64,000 nucleotides of DNA from Paramacrobiotus metropolitanus (lineage: Eukaryota; Tardigrada; Eutardigrada; Parachela; Macrobiotidae), in NCBI RefSeq assembly GCF_019649055.1, contig NW_026570227.1, positions 1,054,001 to 1,118,000 of the forward strand, given 5' to 3'. A program made the translations under genes and the position numbers. Shown one piece after another: positions 1 to 9,953 of the stretch; the stretch's first letter is position 1, and every line of letters starts with the position of its first letter. The notes beneath the pieces are model-generated. The model was not told the origin of the DNA. It did not search any database and was given only the letters and a program-made list of their open reading frames with translations.

Positions 1-44
1 ATTATACTGAATATTTATCCAGTACTTACTCGGAAAACGAGCCA

Positions 45-420
45 TTAACTCTGTAAGTAACAACTGCCGGTTCGAAAGCTGCCAGGTGAATTTTCACATT
101 GGCGATGCCATCCTCGCTGCAGTTTTGCCCCTTTCGGCGTTCCAGAACCGTAGCAGACAGATCGGCCGGTAGCCGGATTTATTTTCTGCCAGATATAATG
201 ACGTGTAAAATTCACCGTGTGGTGCAGCACTAGCAAAGATATTTCCGCTGGGTTGAGCAAAGCCTTTTTCTTCAAATCGCTGCCAGAAAGTTTCGACCGA
301 AGGCGGAGTGACTGCCGGCAACTCGTGGAACGACACATTCCGAGGAATCGTGCAGGGTCGCGCACAATGCCCGGACGAAGGCAGTTCGTCCAATGGCAGA
401 ATGTAGACAATCGATACTAA
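45..420 (-). CDS. Possible downstream exons of a secreted-protein gene, uncertain
   Basis: One minus frame reads through an acceptor-like TTTAG near 420 into a protein-like stretch (LDELPSSGHCARPC, then FWQRFEEKGF, then LLRFWNAERGK). A second frame below about 125 reads CSEDGIANVKIHLAAFEP and stops at a good GTAAGT donor near 31. The two stretches look like one protein separated by a one-base frame change near 115-125, so this is either a pseudogene or an intron I cannot place. It could continue the secreted-protein gene at 770-1386. No family is recognised. Confidence 0.25.
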
Positions 421-623
421 AGGTGACCTTATGGGATAGCGAAGGGTATTGCTGCATGGTTAAATCGAGTTAACATATTCGATTACCCATTGCGGGAAAA
501 AAAGTCCCAGGTTTGTCCCAACTTTACGATCTGAGCACGCCTCGGTGTCATGGAACTTTTCTCTAGCAAACAGAAATGTTTTTCGACAATTAAAATACTA
601 TGGAGACGATATTTAGCTCACGC

Positions 624-681
624 ATGCGGAACAACGCAGAGAATACCGCAGAAATGCGGTATTCTCTGCGTTGTTCCGCAT
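624..681. repeat. Perfect 27-bp inverted repeat with 4-nt loop
   Basis: The arms at 624-650 and 655-681 are exact reverse complements around the loop GAAA. The transcript of either strand would form a very stable hairpin. It lies in the gap between the two minus-strand exon blocks. It may be a small fold-back element or a hairpin RNA source; the sequence does not decide which. Confidence 0.8.
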
Positions 682-769
682 TAAAAAAGTTGATAATTTT
701 CCGTTATAATCGTGTATGAGCATGTGTAAAAGCGATGGCTATCCCGTAATCAGATTTGAAAATACTTTG

Positions 770-1386
770 TCATGTGGTGCAAAAAACACAGAGTAACGTG
801 CCGCTGGTGTCCGGTACGCAAATGCAAAAAACGTCGAGGATTCTTGTATTACACATGAAATTACCAAAGCTGGGCGCCCACGCGTACGCCAGAGCTTCCT
901 CCAGTTCCGAGACGCTGCGATTGGTCTGCGGCAGTGCGATGCGGTGAACACCCATAAATTTCGGAAGCTCCAGGAAGTCTTTGAATTCCAGTATGGTAAA
1001 GGTTTCAGCGCGTGCATAGAACACTAAACTTTTATAGCCGCGCAGGGCTATACTGCTGCTGATGGTAACGTTAAGTAATTCATCGTTTGAGCCATTGGAG
1101 CAGAGGCTCAGCGTCCCGGCAAATGTTTCGTTATCCCCTGCAAAAACGACTGGACATTAGTCAGATTCAGTTGATAATCTCTAAGTACTGTTATTTTACA
1201 AGTACACTTTGAAGTACAATTTGGAGAATACGTACGCGGTTCCCCGCTTAATAGGTGAAGTCTCGTATCACTGTGATATGGATTTCCAAGGGGATTGACA
1301 GCTCTGATGTGGTCTGCAGTTTTGTCGATATCGTCCGAAGTTTGGCCAAAAGCAAACGGTAGAAGAACCAAAATCTTTAGCAACAT
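770..1386 (-). CDS. Small secreted cysteine-containing protein, two exons
   Basis: The ATG at 1386 opens a clear signal peptide (MLLKILVLLPFAFGQ), so the product should enter the secretory pathway. Exon 1 (1386-1200) ends at a GTAAAA donor. A 62-nt intron ends in TTTTTGCAG, and exon 2 (1137-770) carries on in frame to a TGA. The join gives NCTSKCTWDNETFAG. The mature part has several N-glycosylation sequons (NCT, NET, NGS, NVT, NRS) and paired cysteines. A segment around FLELPKFMGVHRIALPQ is spaced like a leucine-rich repeat, but one repeat is not enough to assign the family. The last exon could also splice onward toward the block at 45-420. Confidence 0.5.
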
Positions 1387-2882
1387 GGTGAGTGCGCTAC
1401 CGTCAACAGCAAAGAATAAAGATGAAGAAGTATGTATTTCGACGGAGCAAGGATATTAACCGCTTATATGAAGTAATTTTAACGTACGGACAAAACCAAT
1501 CACAAATATCACGTAATGTCTGGTAAACTGGTTTTTACGTATAAGGAGCTCATACTGTAATTATGCACCCCGCTGCACCGTATCAGGGCAAGACGTAGAA
1601 TACTTTTTAATTGCTCAAGTTAGTACCAACCATAAAAGTATTGTTTAGGTTTTACGATCCAGTTAATTTTCCGGTTATGCTGGCTGCCCACGTAATAATG
1701 CTGAAAGCGCAAGTTAAAAAGCCGTTAATTATAATTTATAGTGTACTGTCTCAATAAGCTCTGCCGGCAGCTGCCAAAAATATTGTCAACGTATCCAGAT
1801 CAATGTGAACTAACTGAGTTTTCGGGAATTTCCCAGTAATTACAGTAACTACTCAGTAATACTCATTAATTCAGTAAGTACTAAGAAGTATTCAGTAATT
1901 CCAGTTAATTTCAGTTACTTATATCGACTTCCTGCACTCAGTAATACCTACTCGTAGTTCACTATTTAGCGTTAGAAATATTTAGTTACGGTCTAGCGAT
2001 TAAAAGCAGCTTGCTACAATTTAGGACACTATTTTCTTTCTGCCGCCGTATTGTTAATTTCTTATTACGCAACCAAGGTTGCCTAGTACAGGTGCGACAA
2101 AAAAAAACCAAGTACGCATGAAAGTCAGCGCGACAGATTAAACGTTAAAACCGTTTTTCGGTGTCAAGGTTAAGAAATGGTTTATCCCGCGTATATATAG
2201 TACACTAAGTACAGTAGTAGATACTTATGTCGGTACATACCGAGAGGTGGGTGCAAACCTATGAAAATGAGAGCAGCCTTTCCTTGCTGTTCACCAAAAT
2301 GTTGTGCGCAACAACATCCTTCTGCCTCCGGAGCGTGACTACTGACTAGCAACCATGCCGTAACGTGATGCTGCTCCGGTAAGTGTGTCTGAAGTGTAGG
2401 TATGCTGGTCCCGCTGTCTTATTGACAATGCGCCCTTTACGTGAGCCGCAACAATCGCTCTTCCAGTAGCACTTCCCAGGAATCCGCTAGATATCCCGAG
2501 ACAACTCTGCAGAAATCTTTCAGTTGTTCCCCAACCGAGAACGCACCTTTGACCATTGTAATATCATTACTGAACCCACTGTTTTCCATATGTAGATTTC
2601 AGCAGAATATTTACTTTCCGCCACACATTATCGTGTAATAAATACAGGCCCAACGGCCAACAGGTAATTTTTTGTTCACACAAGGGATTCATAAAGCGTA
2701 AAACCGGTTTGCAGATTGTAATCTGGAAAAACGGTTTTCTGTTGGGACCACAGTGGACATCTGCTTCATCAACAAAATTTTCCTCACCTGGTTTATCGAT
2801 TTTGCGGTCCAATAGCGAGAAACCAAAAATCTAAATCATGCTGCCTACCGTGTTTGCGCAGCATTCTATGGTTTATTCTGCC
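1387..2882. other. Intergenic stretch without a supported gene
   Basis: Only short open frames without family signatures are seen. At 1810-1925 there is a degenerate CAGTAA/CAGTTA-type simple repeat. A plus-strand open frame at 2441-2638 and a minus-strand one at 2567-2812 have no start context, splice logic or motif that would support them. Confidence 0.5.
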
Positions 2883-2944
2883 ATGGACGCAACGCTAAGC
2901 CGGTCAGTCATCTGCAACGAGCATTTCTCCGGAACCACCCGGCA

Positions 2945-3801
2945 ATGGCACCTCCTCAGATCCTCCTGACAACGGGATTGTTGATCGTCTCGTCCACTGG
3001 TGCCCTGTGCAATCTTATCAATTTTATCATCTTCCTCAGATGGAAAAACAAACAACCTTTCGTCTACCTTCACCTAACGTTTTCCCTGGCGGAATCCATT
3101 TCCTCATTTTTCTCCCCATTGCGAGCATATCCCGCATTATCGAACCGCGGCACCTTAGCCAGCTGCCGTACCAGCTGGGCGTGGCCGACACGTATTTCGG
3201 CGTGATGCTGTACAACGCTCACATCGGCTGTATCAGTGTGGATCGGTGGATGTCGGTGGAGTTTCCCGTCACTTACTGGAATCACATTAGCAACTCGATT
3301 ATTGCGGGGATCTTAATCGCCATCTGGACATACTGCATCGTGTTTAATGCCGCTATGTTCGGAACCTTCGGGCCGTTGGTCGTGGCACCGTGCAATTCCA
3401 CGGCGTACTTTAATTACCGCGCGGCGTGGTTTGCCTTCGCCACAAAATCTCGGCAGAAAATTGTGGAGGATATACCGAGCGTTTCGTCGCCGCTCTCAAG
3501 ATATTGTGCGGATGAGAGTAATGGTAAATTTCAGCGGAATAACAAATCTCAGCCGGTGACCTTTCGGATGGTTATCGCGGGATCGGTTATTGTTATGTCA
3601 GCGGCGCTGTGTCAGTTTTCGATCGCGCTGCTGCGTTGTACGAGAACAGTCAGAACGCGTCATACACCACTCCCAGCACTGTTGGTATTTCACTCCCAGC
3701 ATATTGTACCATTGTGCGCTTACATGGTCTTCTATCCCCAGTTTGTTAAAACGGCTAGTACGCTTGTGGATGACTTGGCAAGACCGATAGGGTTTAAATG
3801 A
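2945..3801 (+). pseudogene. Rhodopsin-family GPCR relic
   Basis: Two frames together show the layout of a class A receptor. The first frame has a TM1-like segment (LLIVSSTGALCNLINFIIFL) and the start of TM2 (LHLTFSLAES). The frame then changes near 3100 to FLIFLPIASISRIIEP, followed by TM3 ending in ISVDRW, a DRY-like motif with Trp in third place. TM4 (IIAGILIAIWTYC), TM6 (FRMVIAGSVIVMSAAL) and a TM7-like stretch ending in VFYPQ follow. TM5 is not recognisable: the region 3430-3560 shows another frame change and no hydrophobic helix. At least two breaks in a single-exon receptor argue for a pseudogene rather than introns, since no matching donor/acceptor pairs were seen. Ligand unknown. Confidence 0.6.
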
Positions 3802-4049
3802 AAGCTCCCTCATTTCTGCGCTGACTGTTGCTGTTAATAAACGTTTCCATTGCCCGATTATATTACTGTAGTTACTTCTGCATTTACTGCATTTTTAGAT
3901 GTATGCTTGATGCAGCTAAAAAACTGCGTACAGGTATGTACAGCTGTCAGCTGATAGCTAGAGTAGTTTTTGCATTCGTGTATTTATCAGGCAAGCAACG
4001 TGGTGTCAGCAGGGCGCAATCGGAGGGAAACCGAGAAACGGCTGAAAAA

Positions 4050-4117
4050 TGCACCGATGGGGGAATCGAACCCAGGCTTGTTAGATCCGCGGAGGCAGTA
4101 CCACTGCACCACGGCGC
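4050..4117 (-). pseudogene. tRNA-like sequence (tRNA pseudogene or SINE head)
   Basis: Reading the minus strand, there is an A-box-like TGGTGCAGTGG and a perfect B-box (GGTTCGATTCC). The 5' GCGCCG can pair with the 3' CGGTGC, but the T-stem has two mismatches and the anticodon arm does not fold properly. This is most likely a decayed tRNA or a tRNA-derived SINE. Confidence 0.45.
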
Positions 4118-5436
4118 AATACGTCGAAATCATTTGAAAGATTTTGTCGCTGTAAGTGAGCCGCTTCTCTCCTCACATTGGTTATGGGAACGGAGGATCT
4201 CCTCCAACGGATAACCATATAAATCCGGCTTGGAAATGCGGATCTGTGCAGGGAAGAAGCAGCAAATTTAGCTCCAGTGTTCTCAGTAATCCGCTCGCCT
4301 GTTATTGCTGTTTGTTCAAAGCTGTGCTTTTCAATTTTAAGTAAAGTTTTGTATGGTTAACCTCATCACCGTGTTTTTCTCTCCATGATCTGTCCAGTTT
4401 CTGTAGTACTTAATTTGTACTTTGCAGTGTGATACTTATTAAATGAAAAAACACTTAACTAGGTAACGTTGTTATCTGTAGAACTACTGAGTAAGTAAAT
4501 AAAAAAAACTGCATAAACTAGCAGATGGTATTATATCTTTATGATAGATAATGCTATACCATATAAATATTGTATATGTTGTATAGGGAGTTTAGCATGC
4601 AGTTTTGTATGCAGTTTAGCATGCTATGGGCAAGTCGGCCAACAGCATGCCATTAGCGGCTACAAGCAGAGCAAAATTCAGCGAATGGCTTGATGAAAAG
4701 ATTGGTGTCACCGTTCATAGCCGGCCCAAACGCACAAAGTATTATACAGCTAACGACCAAAGCGACGCCATGCAACAATTCGAGCTAGCTGCTTTTCTGA
4801 TATTCCTTCACAATGCTGTGCATCCGGTTGGCTTCCGATATTGCCGTAGTTGGCAAGTTACTTCAATACCTGAAGTATAGATAATTACTATTACGTGTCA
4901 TCCTCGGTCTTGCTCCAATCACTGAGTGAATTTTATCATTAGCGCTACTAATGATCATTTCTCATGCAACCTGGCCTTCGGCTAGTTTGGTACTGTTGCT
5001 GTATGAAACTTGCGCGTTGAACGTTGCATTAAAGGGTAGCCAATTAAGATTCTTCCTGTGTCTTCAGCCACGTTCTACTGACTCTGACCTTGACAGCATA
5101 TGATGCAATTATGCGTCAAGGACAGTATACGATGCATATGTACGTGCCATTCGATGTCGTATTAACTTTCATATCGCGGTGTCTACCGCGTCGACAGCCG
5201 TTTTTCCAGCTAGACCACTGCTGCCTGTCAAGAAGGAAACTATCCTACTACTTAAGCACTACTTAAAAGCTATTTAGGCCGAAATCACTTGCTGTAGTAA
5301 TATCAATTACCTGCGACCTAACAGAGAGCTTCTACTGCCTTGTAATTAGGGATTTGTTGTATGAGCTGCCCTTTTCGGTTACTGGGTTCGATCTTTGTGA
5401 AATAAATTTTTCTTAAGTTTCTCTTCGCGCATAATC
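4118..5436. other. Mostly non-coding gap with one unassigned 84-aa frame
   Basis: A plus-strand frame at 4626-4880 starts with ATG (MGKSANSMPLAA) and reads 84 residues, but it has no recognisable domain. Short direct repeats of TTTAGCATGC/TTTTGTATGC lie at 4585-4627. The rest holds nothing I can identify. The last 100 bases should contain the promoter and leader of the IRG gene. Confidence 0.35.
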
Positions 5437-7184
5437 ATGGTGCTAGAAGGATTGACAGCAGGTGATTTTGCCATAGAAGACAACTTAGACAAGGCAGAAG
5501 CTGCACAAGCCTACGAAAAGGGCGGTGCAGCCGAATTGGCCCGCGTCCTGCGGAAGCGCAATGAGAGTTGGAAGACGGTTCCGCTCAATATAGCTGTCAT
5601 CGGCAACAGCGGCGTCGGCAAGTCCAGCTACATTAACCGTAGCCGTGACCTCGGGGCCGAAGACGAAGGTGCTGCCAAGGTCGGCATAACGGAGACCACG
5701 GCAAGCGTCCATTCGTACGTCCACCCTAAAAACCCTTTGCTGCGGTACTGGGACTGCCCGGGTGTGGGTACTACCTATTTTCCACAAACCACGTACCTGG
5801 AAGACATTCAGTTCAAGCGCTACGATTTCTATTTGCTCCTGTCCAGCAGTCGCTTCACGGCCAATGACCAATGGCTGGCAGACCAGATAAAAAAAGCTGG
5901 CAAAAAATTCTTCTACGTGCGGACCAAGTGTGGCATCGACGTATCTAACCAACGCAACGACTATCCTAAATCTTGCACTGGAAAAACGGATGCCCAGATC
6001 CTGCAGCATGTGCGAAATGGTATCATCCGCAACCTTGACCTTGGAACGGCGGAAGACAGTATCATCTTCCTCATCGACAACCATAAACCGAAAGAGTTTG
6101 ACTTCGAGATGCTGCAAGACAAATTACTGGAAGGTTTGCCGCAGTTGAAACGCGAGGCATTCCTTTACTCTCTCAATCCCATGGGCATGCTCAGCAAAAA
6201 AATCCTCCAGAATAAGGTGGATGCACTGCGGAACCGGGTATGGAAAGTAGCGCTGCTATCCGGTGTGGTTGGTCTGGTGCCAATACCGGGTAAGTCTCGG
6301 AATAGTTTGCTGAAAACAGTCAGGTCATGTAACTTAAAATACAACCAGGCCGTTGCAGCGCTGCACTTTAGGCGGTAAATCTAAGGCGATAATTTATATA
6401 CTTAACTGACTTATTGCACGTGCATCATGCCGGTAGCGCGTGATATGCCGGCACGCTACGACTGCGTGTCATAGATTTACAAAGACAGGTTTACAAAAAC
6501 TTCTTCATTGCAAGGTATAACGCTTTGGCTGTGCGCCAGCTACAGTACTTCGATTTAGCGGTATATTAATTTTTTAGATGCAACTGCATATTTATTATTA
6601 TGCATCGGTCTTAACTCTTACGTTACACAAACATATAATAATATGTACCCAGAATTTTCTTAGACATTCCGCAGATATGCCGAGCTACCGTTTCACCGCA
6701 CTGCAATTTCCCCGGGAGAAAATAAAGACAAAATATTTTAGGGGTATCCGCTGGATTCGACATTGGCCTGGTGCTGGCCGAGTGTAAATTCTACCAGGAG
6801 CAGCTTGGACTAGACCCGCAATCACTGGCGTTAACGGCTCAGATGCATGAGGTTGATCTGACCATCTTAATGCAAATGGTGTCCATGTCGGTTCCGACCG
6901 TGATCGGCAAGGATTTCCTGATCGCCCTCGGCAAGGAGCTGGCGGTGGAGACAATTGGCCAGGTGGTGGAGGAGGTACTTAAGTTCATTCCGTTTATCGG
7001 ATCGCTGGTGGGGGCGCCGCTCTCTTTCACACTGACCCGCTTCATGCTGCTCTGCATCCTGGGCAGGATGGAAACCGCCGCCAAGGAGGTTATCGACATT
7101 TGCATCCAGAAAGCTCGCCAACTGGCGCTGGAGGATACCCGCAAAGATTGTGAGGACCTCAGAAATAAGACGCCGGCATCCTAG
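5437..7184 (+). CDS. IRG (immunity-related, p47-type) GTPase, intact two-exon gene
   Basis: The predicted 431-residue protein matches the usual length of IRG GTPases, dynamin-like enzymes that hydrolyse GTP and, in vertebrates, act on membranes and pathogen vacuoles. Exon 1 is 5437-6289, then a 452-nt GTAAGT..TTTTAG intron, and exon 2 is 6742-7184. A short N-terminal helix (ELARVLRKRN) is followed by the G domain: P-loop GNSGVGKSS at about 56-64 (GKS type), G3 DCPGVG at 106-111, and G4 FFYVRTKCGID ending at 168, which is typical IRG wording. After splicing, LVPIPGVSAGFDIGLVLAE and the helical C-terminal domain follow, including a strongly hydrophobic stretch (FIPFIGSLVGAPLSFTLTRF) that may insert in membranes. 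The start is the first ATG, and all G motifs are intact. Two broken relatives lie downstream, so this is the functional member of a local cluster. Confidence 0.85.
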
Positions 7185-8740
7185 ACATGCAGCTAAAATT
7201 AATTTGTTTCTTGACCAGTCGTGCAGCACCATCCAATCATAACCTGCGCCATACCATAGAATTAAACCGATCGGCAACTTTTAATAAGCCTGCTTAATCT
7301 GCTTAAACAGCCAACCTTTTTCGCATGCTGCCGGCCGGTGCAGTTAATAGGCGATTTACTGTTTAATATTCAAATTAATCCTATAATATTATGATTAATC
7401 ATATGCCTAATTCAGTATAACGTGTTTTATTTCACCTGAGGTACAACGTAATTTTGTAATAACTGAAAACATCAACATTTTTTACAACATCAGAATTTCA
7501 TTAAAAATTTTCCGCTTTTCCATCGTCCCCATAACCGACGCCGCGTTGCCGCGCTGAATTCTGCATGGTTAGAGCGTCCTGATCGTTTAATGCATACACG
7601 TACCGCAAATCGCATCCCTCCCCCATTATGCTGCAGTGCCTTGTATGTTAAGAAGCGTATGTTGTTGTAGGTTGTAAAGTGGCAAAGTGCGAATTCTTTT
7701 GTGCACTTACAAGTATGTCTGACACCATGGTCCCTGTAGAACGCTTCGCAGCTGTCAAGCATTCGATATGGCCAGAAAAAAACAGCCTCTTAGATGTTCC
7801 CTGTATTCCGTCGTCTTGCTACATGCGCTATCTACGCTGGTGTTCCAACTCGCTTTTTAGCATTCTTCAGCGCTGCTAATGACCATTAGTTATGCAATTC
7901 AGCTTTCGGCTAGTTTTTTGTTTTCCATTATTGTGCTACTAGTGCATTATTTTTTAGAGCATTATATGCTTGAGTAAAAGGTAACCAATAAATTACACCA
8001 ACTCTGTCATCACGCCGTATCAAGACTGATCGAACTGTCAATGTCATTTCTAGCGTTAATTTTAAATCAGAGTATTATACTTGCACCTCGCACGTCAACA
8101 TTTGTAAGATATGAGCTTTACGGCACACCAGAGTACATAGTGTCGCCAATCAATTCTGCCGATTCGCCATTCGCATAGCATTCTGCATTAATTGCAACTT
8201 GCAGAGCTTACTTACGTATCTGTATTTGAATCCTATAATCCTATTACATAATATTTTAAGTGAGCACGACGAATACTGTACTTAAACGTTCGCATCGTTG
8301 CAAGACACAGCCGCAGACGGACGGCAGCTGTGAAAACCAACCAACCTCCGGAAGTCACGTTTTCTGTTGCTAAGCACGTGTTCTAAGAAGCAACTTTAAA
8401 CATGCCCCGTCCACTTCGCTTTCTGTTAGAAAAGCCGGAGGAATATCTAAAACATACAGAAACAATATTATGTCCTCTACAAGAAACTGTGAACTGCCTT
8501 GAGACCGGTGAACGGTCAATGGCTTTCGTCGCTTGATTTCAAGTTTGCGCCGAAATGATTTTTTTCTTGCTTTCTTATTGAACGCATCGTAAATGTGCCC
8601 GATTGGCACTCACTATTACTCGTGTTCGTAAGACCGCTCATGCAACCTATGAGTGTGCCACCGACCAGTACAGTACAGACTTTGTATTTTGTGTTTGTAC
8701 TACTCGAGAACCAGATGCATAAAGTACGCTGCACGCATAC
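7185..8740. other. Gap without a supported gene
   Basis: Short frames occur on both strands (for example 7490-7762 minus, 8370-8609 minus), but none shows a domain, signal peptide or convincing splice pattern. The DNA is moderately AT-rich and I see nothing else to annotate. Confidence 0.45.
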
Positions 8741-8917
8741 GAGGACATTTGGGTGCTGTGAACATACCCTGCACGATTAGGCTGCGATGAACAGCTGGTT
8801 AGCCGTAGCTCGCAACGCTACTGATATCACAGTCTGAATGCAAACGGCTATAAATTTAGCCGGCTGTTCATCGCAGCCTAATCGTGCAGGGTATGTTCAC
8901 AGCACCCAAATGTCCTC
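8741..8917. repeat. Fold-back repeat with 55-bp perfect arms
   Basis: Positions 8741-8795 and 8863-8917 are exact reverse complements around a 67-nt centre. Similarity continues loosely outside the arms (GCATAC / ATACGT). It is likely a small fold-back MITE or the scar of a snap-back duplication just upstream of the second IRG copy. Confidence 0.8.
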
Positions 8918-8970
8918 ATACGTAAGATACCATATTTCTACTTCTTTGCCGATTACGCAGCAGGGCCGTT

Positions 8971-9049
8971 GATACAACGTATTATGGTTGCCGAACTGAT
9001 AGCCGTGCGCTTTGATACAACGTATTATGGTTGCCGAACTGATAGCCGT
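8971..9049 (+). repeat. Two-copy 43-bp tandem repeat
   Basis: A 36-base block beginning GATACAACGTATTATGG occurs at 8971-9006 and again at 9014-9049, with a 7-base spacer. It lies in the 5' flank of the IRG pseudogene. Confidence 0.8.
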
Positions 9050-9263
9050 TTTACCATCGTTCTAAACAGCTGCTACTTGGCTAGACAGATCACGCTTCTT
9101 TCAGCAGGAATACATTCCGTAGTATTGATACTGAGCCATGAGTTCATAAGTATAACTAGTTAGCCAGTCGCTGCCGTTGTCATCAGTAATCGCTCTTCTG
9201 ACTTTGTGCAGAAATTTTCGCTGTATATATTTTCACTGCTTGACTTTTCTCTGCATATAGACA

Positions 9264-9869
9264 TGACGGAACGTCGGAAGACAGTGCCGCTGAATATTGC
9301 CGTTATCGGTAAAAGTGGTGTCGGCAAGTCTAGCTACGAGTACATTAACAGTATTCGAAATATTTCCACTGACGCCGAAGGAGCTGCTAAAGTCGGTATA
9401 GTCGAGACCACGACACAAGTCCAATCGTACGCCGATCCCAACAACGGAAGCCTTTTGTACTGGGACTGTCCGGGTGTTGGAGCTCCTGGTTTCCCGCGCG
9501 ACAAGTATCTTGAAAAAATTCAGTTAAAACGCTATGATTTTTACTTGCTGCTGTCCAGCAGCCGCTGCACCGACGACGACCACCGAGTGGCTGACGGATG
9601 AGATTCGGAAGCTTGGCAAGGGATTCTTCTACGTGCGCACCAAGTGCGGCAACGACGTTGAAAACCATCGCGCCGCCTTTCCTAAAGCGTCTGCTAACAG
9701 AACCGACGATGAGATACTGCAGCAAGTGCGAGAAAATATTTTCCGAAACATGAAACTGAGTAATGCCGATCAGGATAACGTTTTCCTCATAGACAACTAC
9801 AAACCGTACAAGTTTGACTTTTGCAAGCTGCACGACGCATTACGGACTGTGCCGTGCATAAAACGGTAG
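9264..9869 (+). pseudogene. IRG GTPase pseudogene, frameshifted and truncated
   Basis: From an ATG at 9264 (MTERRKTVPLNIAVIG) the G domain reads P-loop GKSGVGKSS, then an unusual three-residue insertion (YEYINSIRN), then DCPGVG. The frame is lost near 9580 and resumes one base over as EWLTDEIRKLGKGFFYVRTK, running to a stop at 9867-9869. The N-terminal helix before the G domain and the whole C-terminal helical domain present in the gene at 5437-7184 are missing. At the protein level it is close to that gene. One frameshift plus loss of both ends make function unlikely. It sits between 31-bp direct repeats. Confidence 0.75.
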
Positions 9870-9953
9870 GCCTTCCGGTGACCCCTCAGTGATTCAGCCC
9901 CATGGTCGCCCTCTTACTGGAAACTTCTTTGCCGATTACGCAGCAGGGCCGTT

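Larger units (their letters stand above)
8940..9953. repeat. 31-bp direct repeats flanking the second IRG copy
   Basis: The same 31 bases (starting ACTTCTTTGCCG, ending GCAGGGCCGTT) occur at 8940-8970 and 9923-9953 in the same orientation. The roughly 950 bp between them hold the broken IRG copy. This could be the trace of an insertion with target duplication or of a microhomology-mediated duplication. Confidence 0.75.

Noticed and set aside
4050-4117. Functional tRNA gene on the minus strand
   Set aside because: T-stem mismatches and no foldable anticodon arm despite good A and B boxes.
5485-6117. 210-codon minus-strand frame under the IRG gene
   Set aside because: Shadow of IRG exon 1; no independent motif and the plus-strand frame carries all GTPase signatures.
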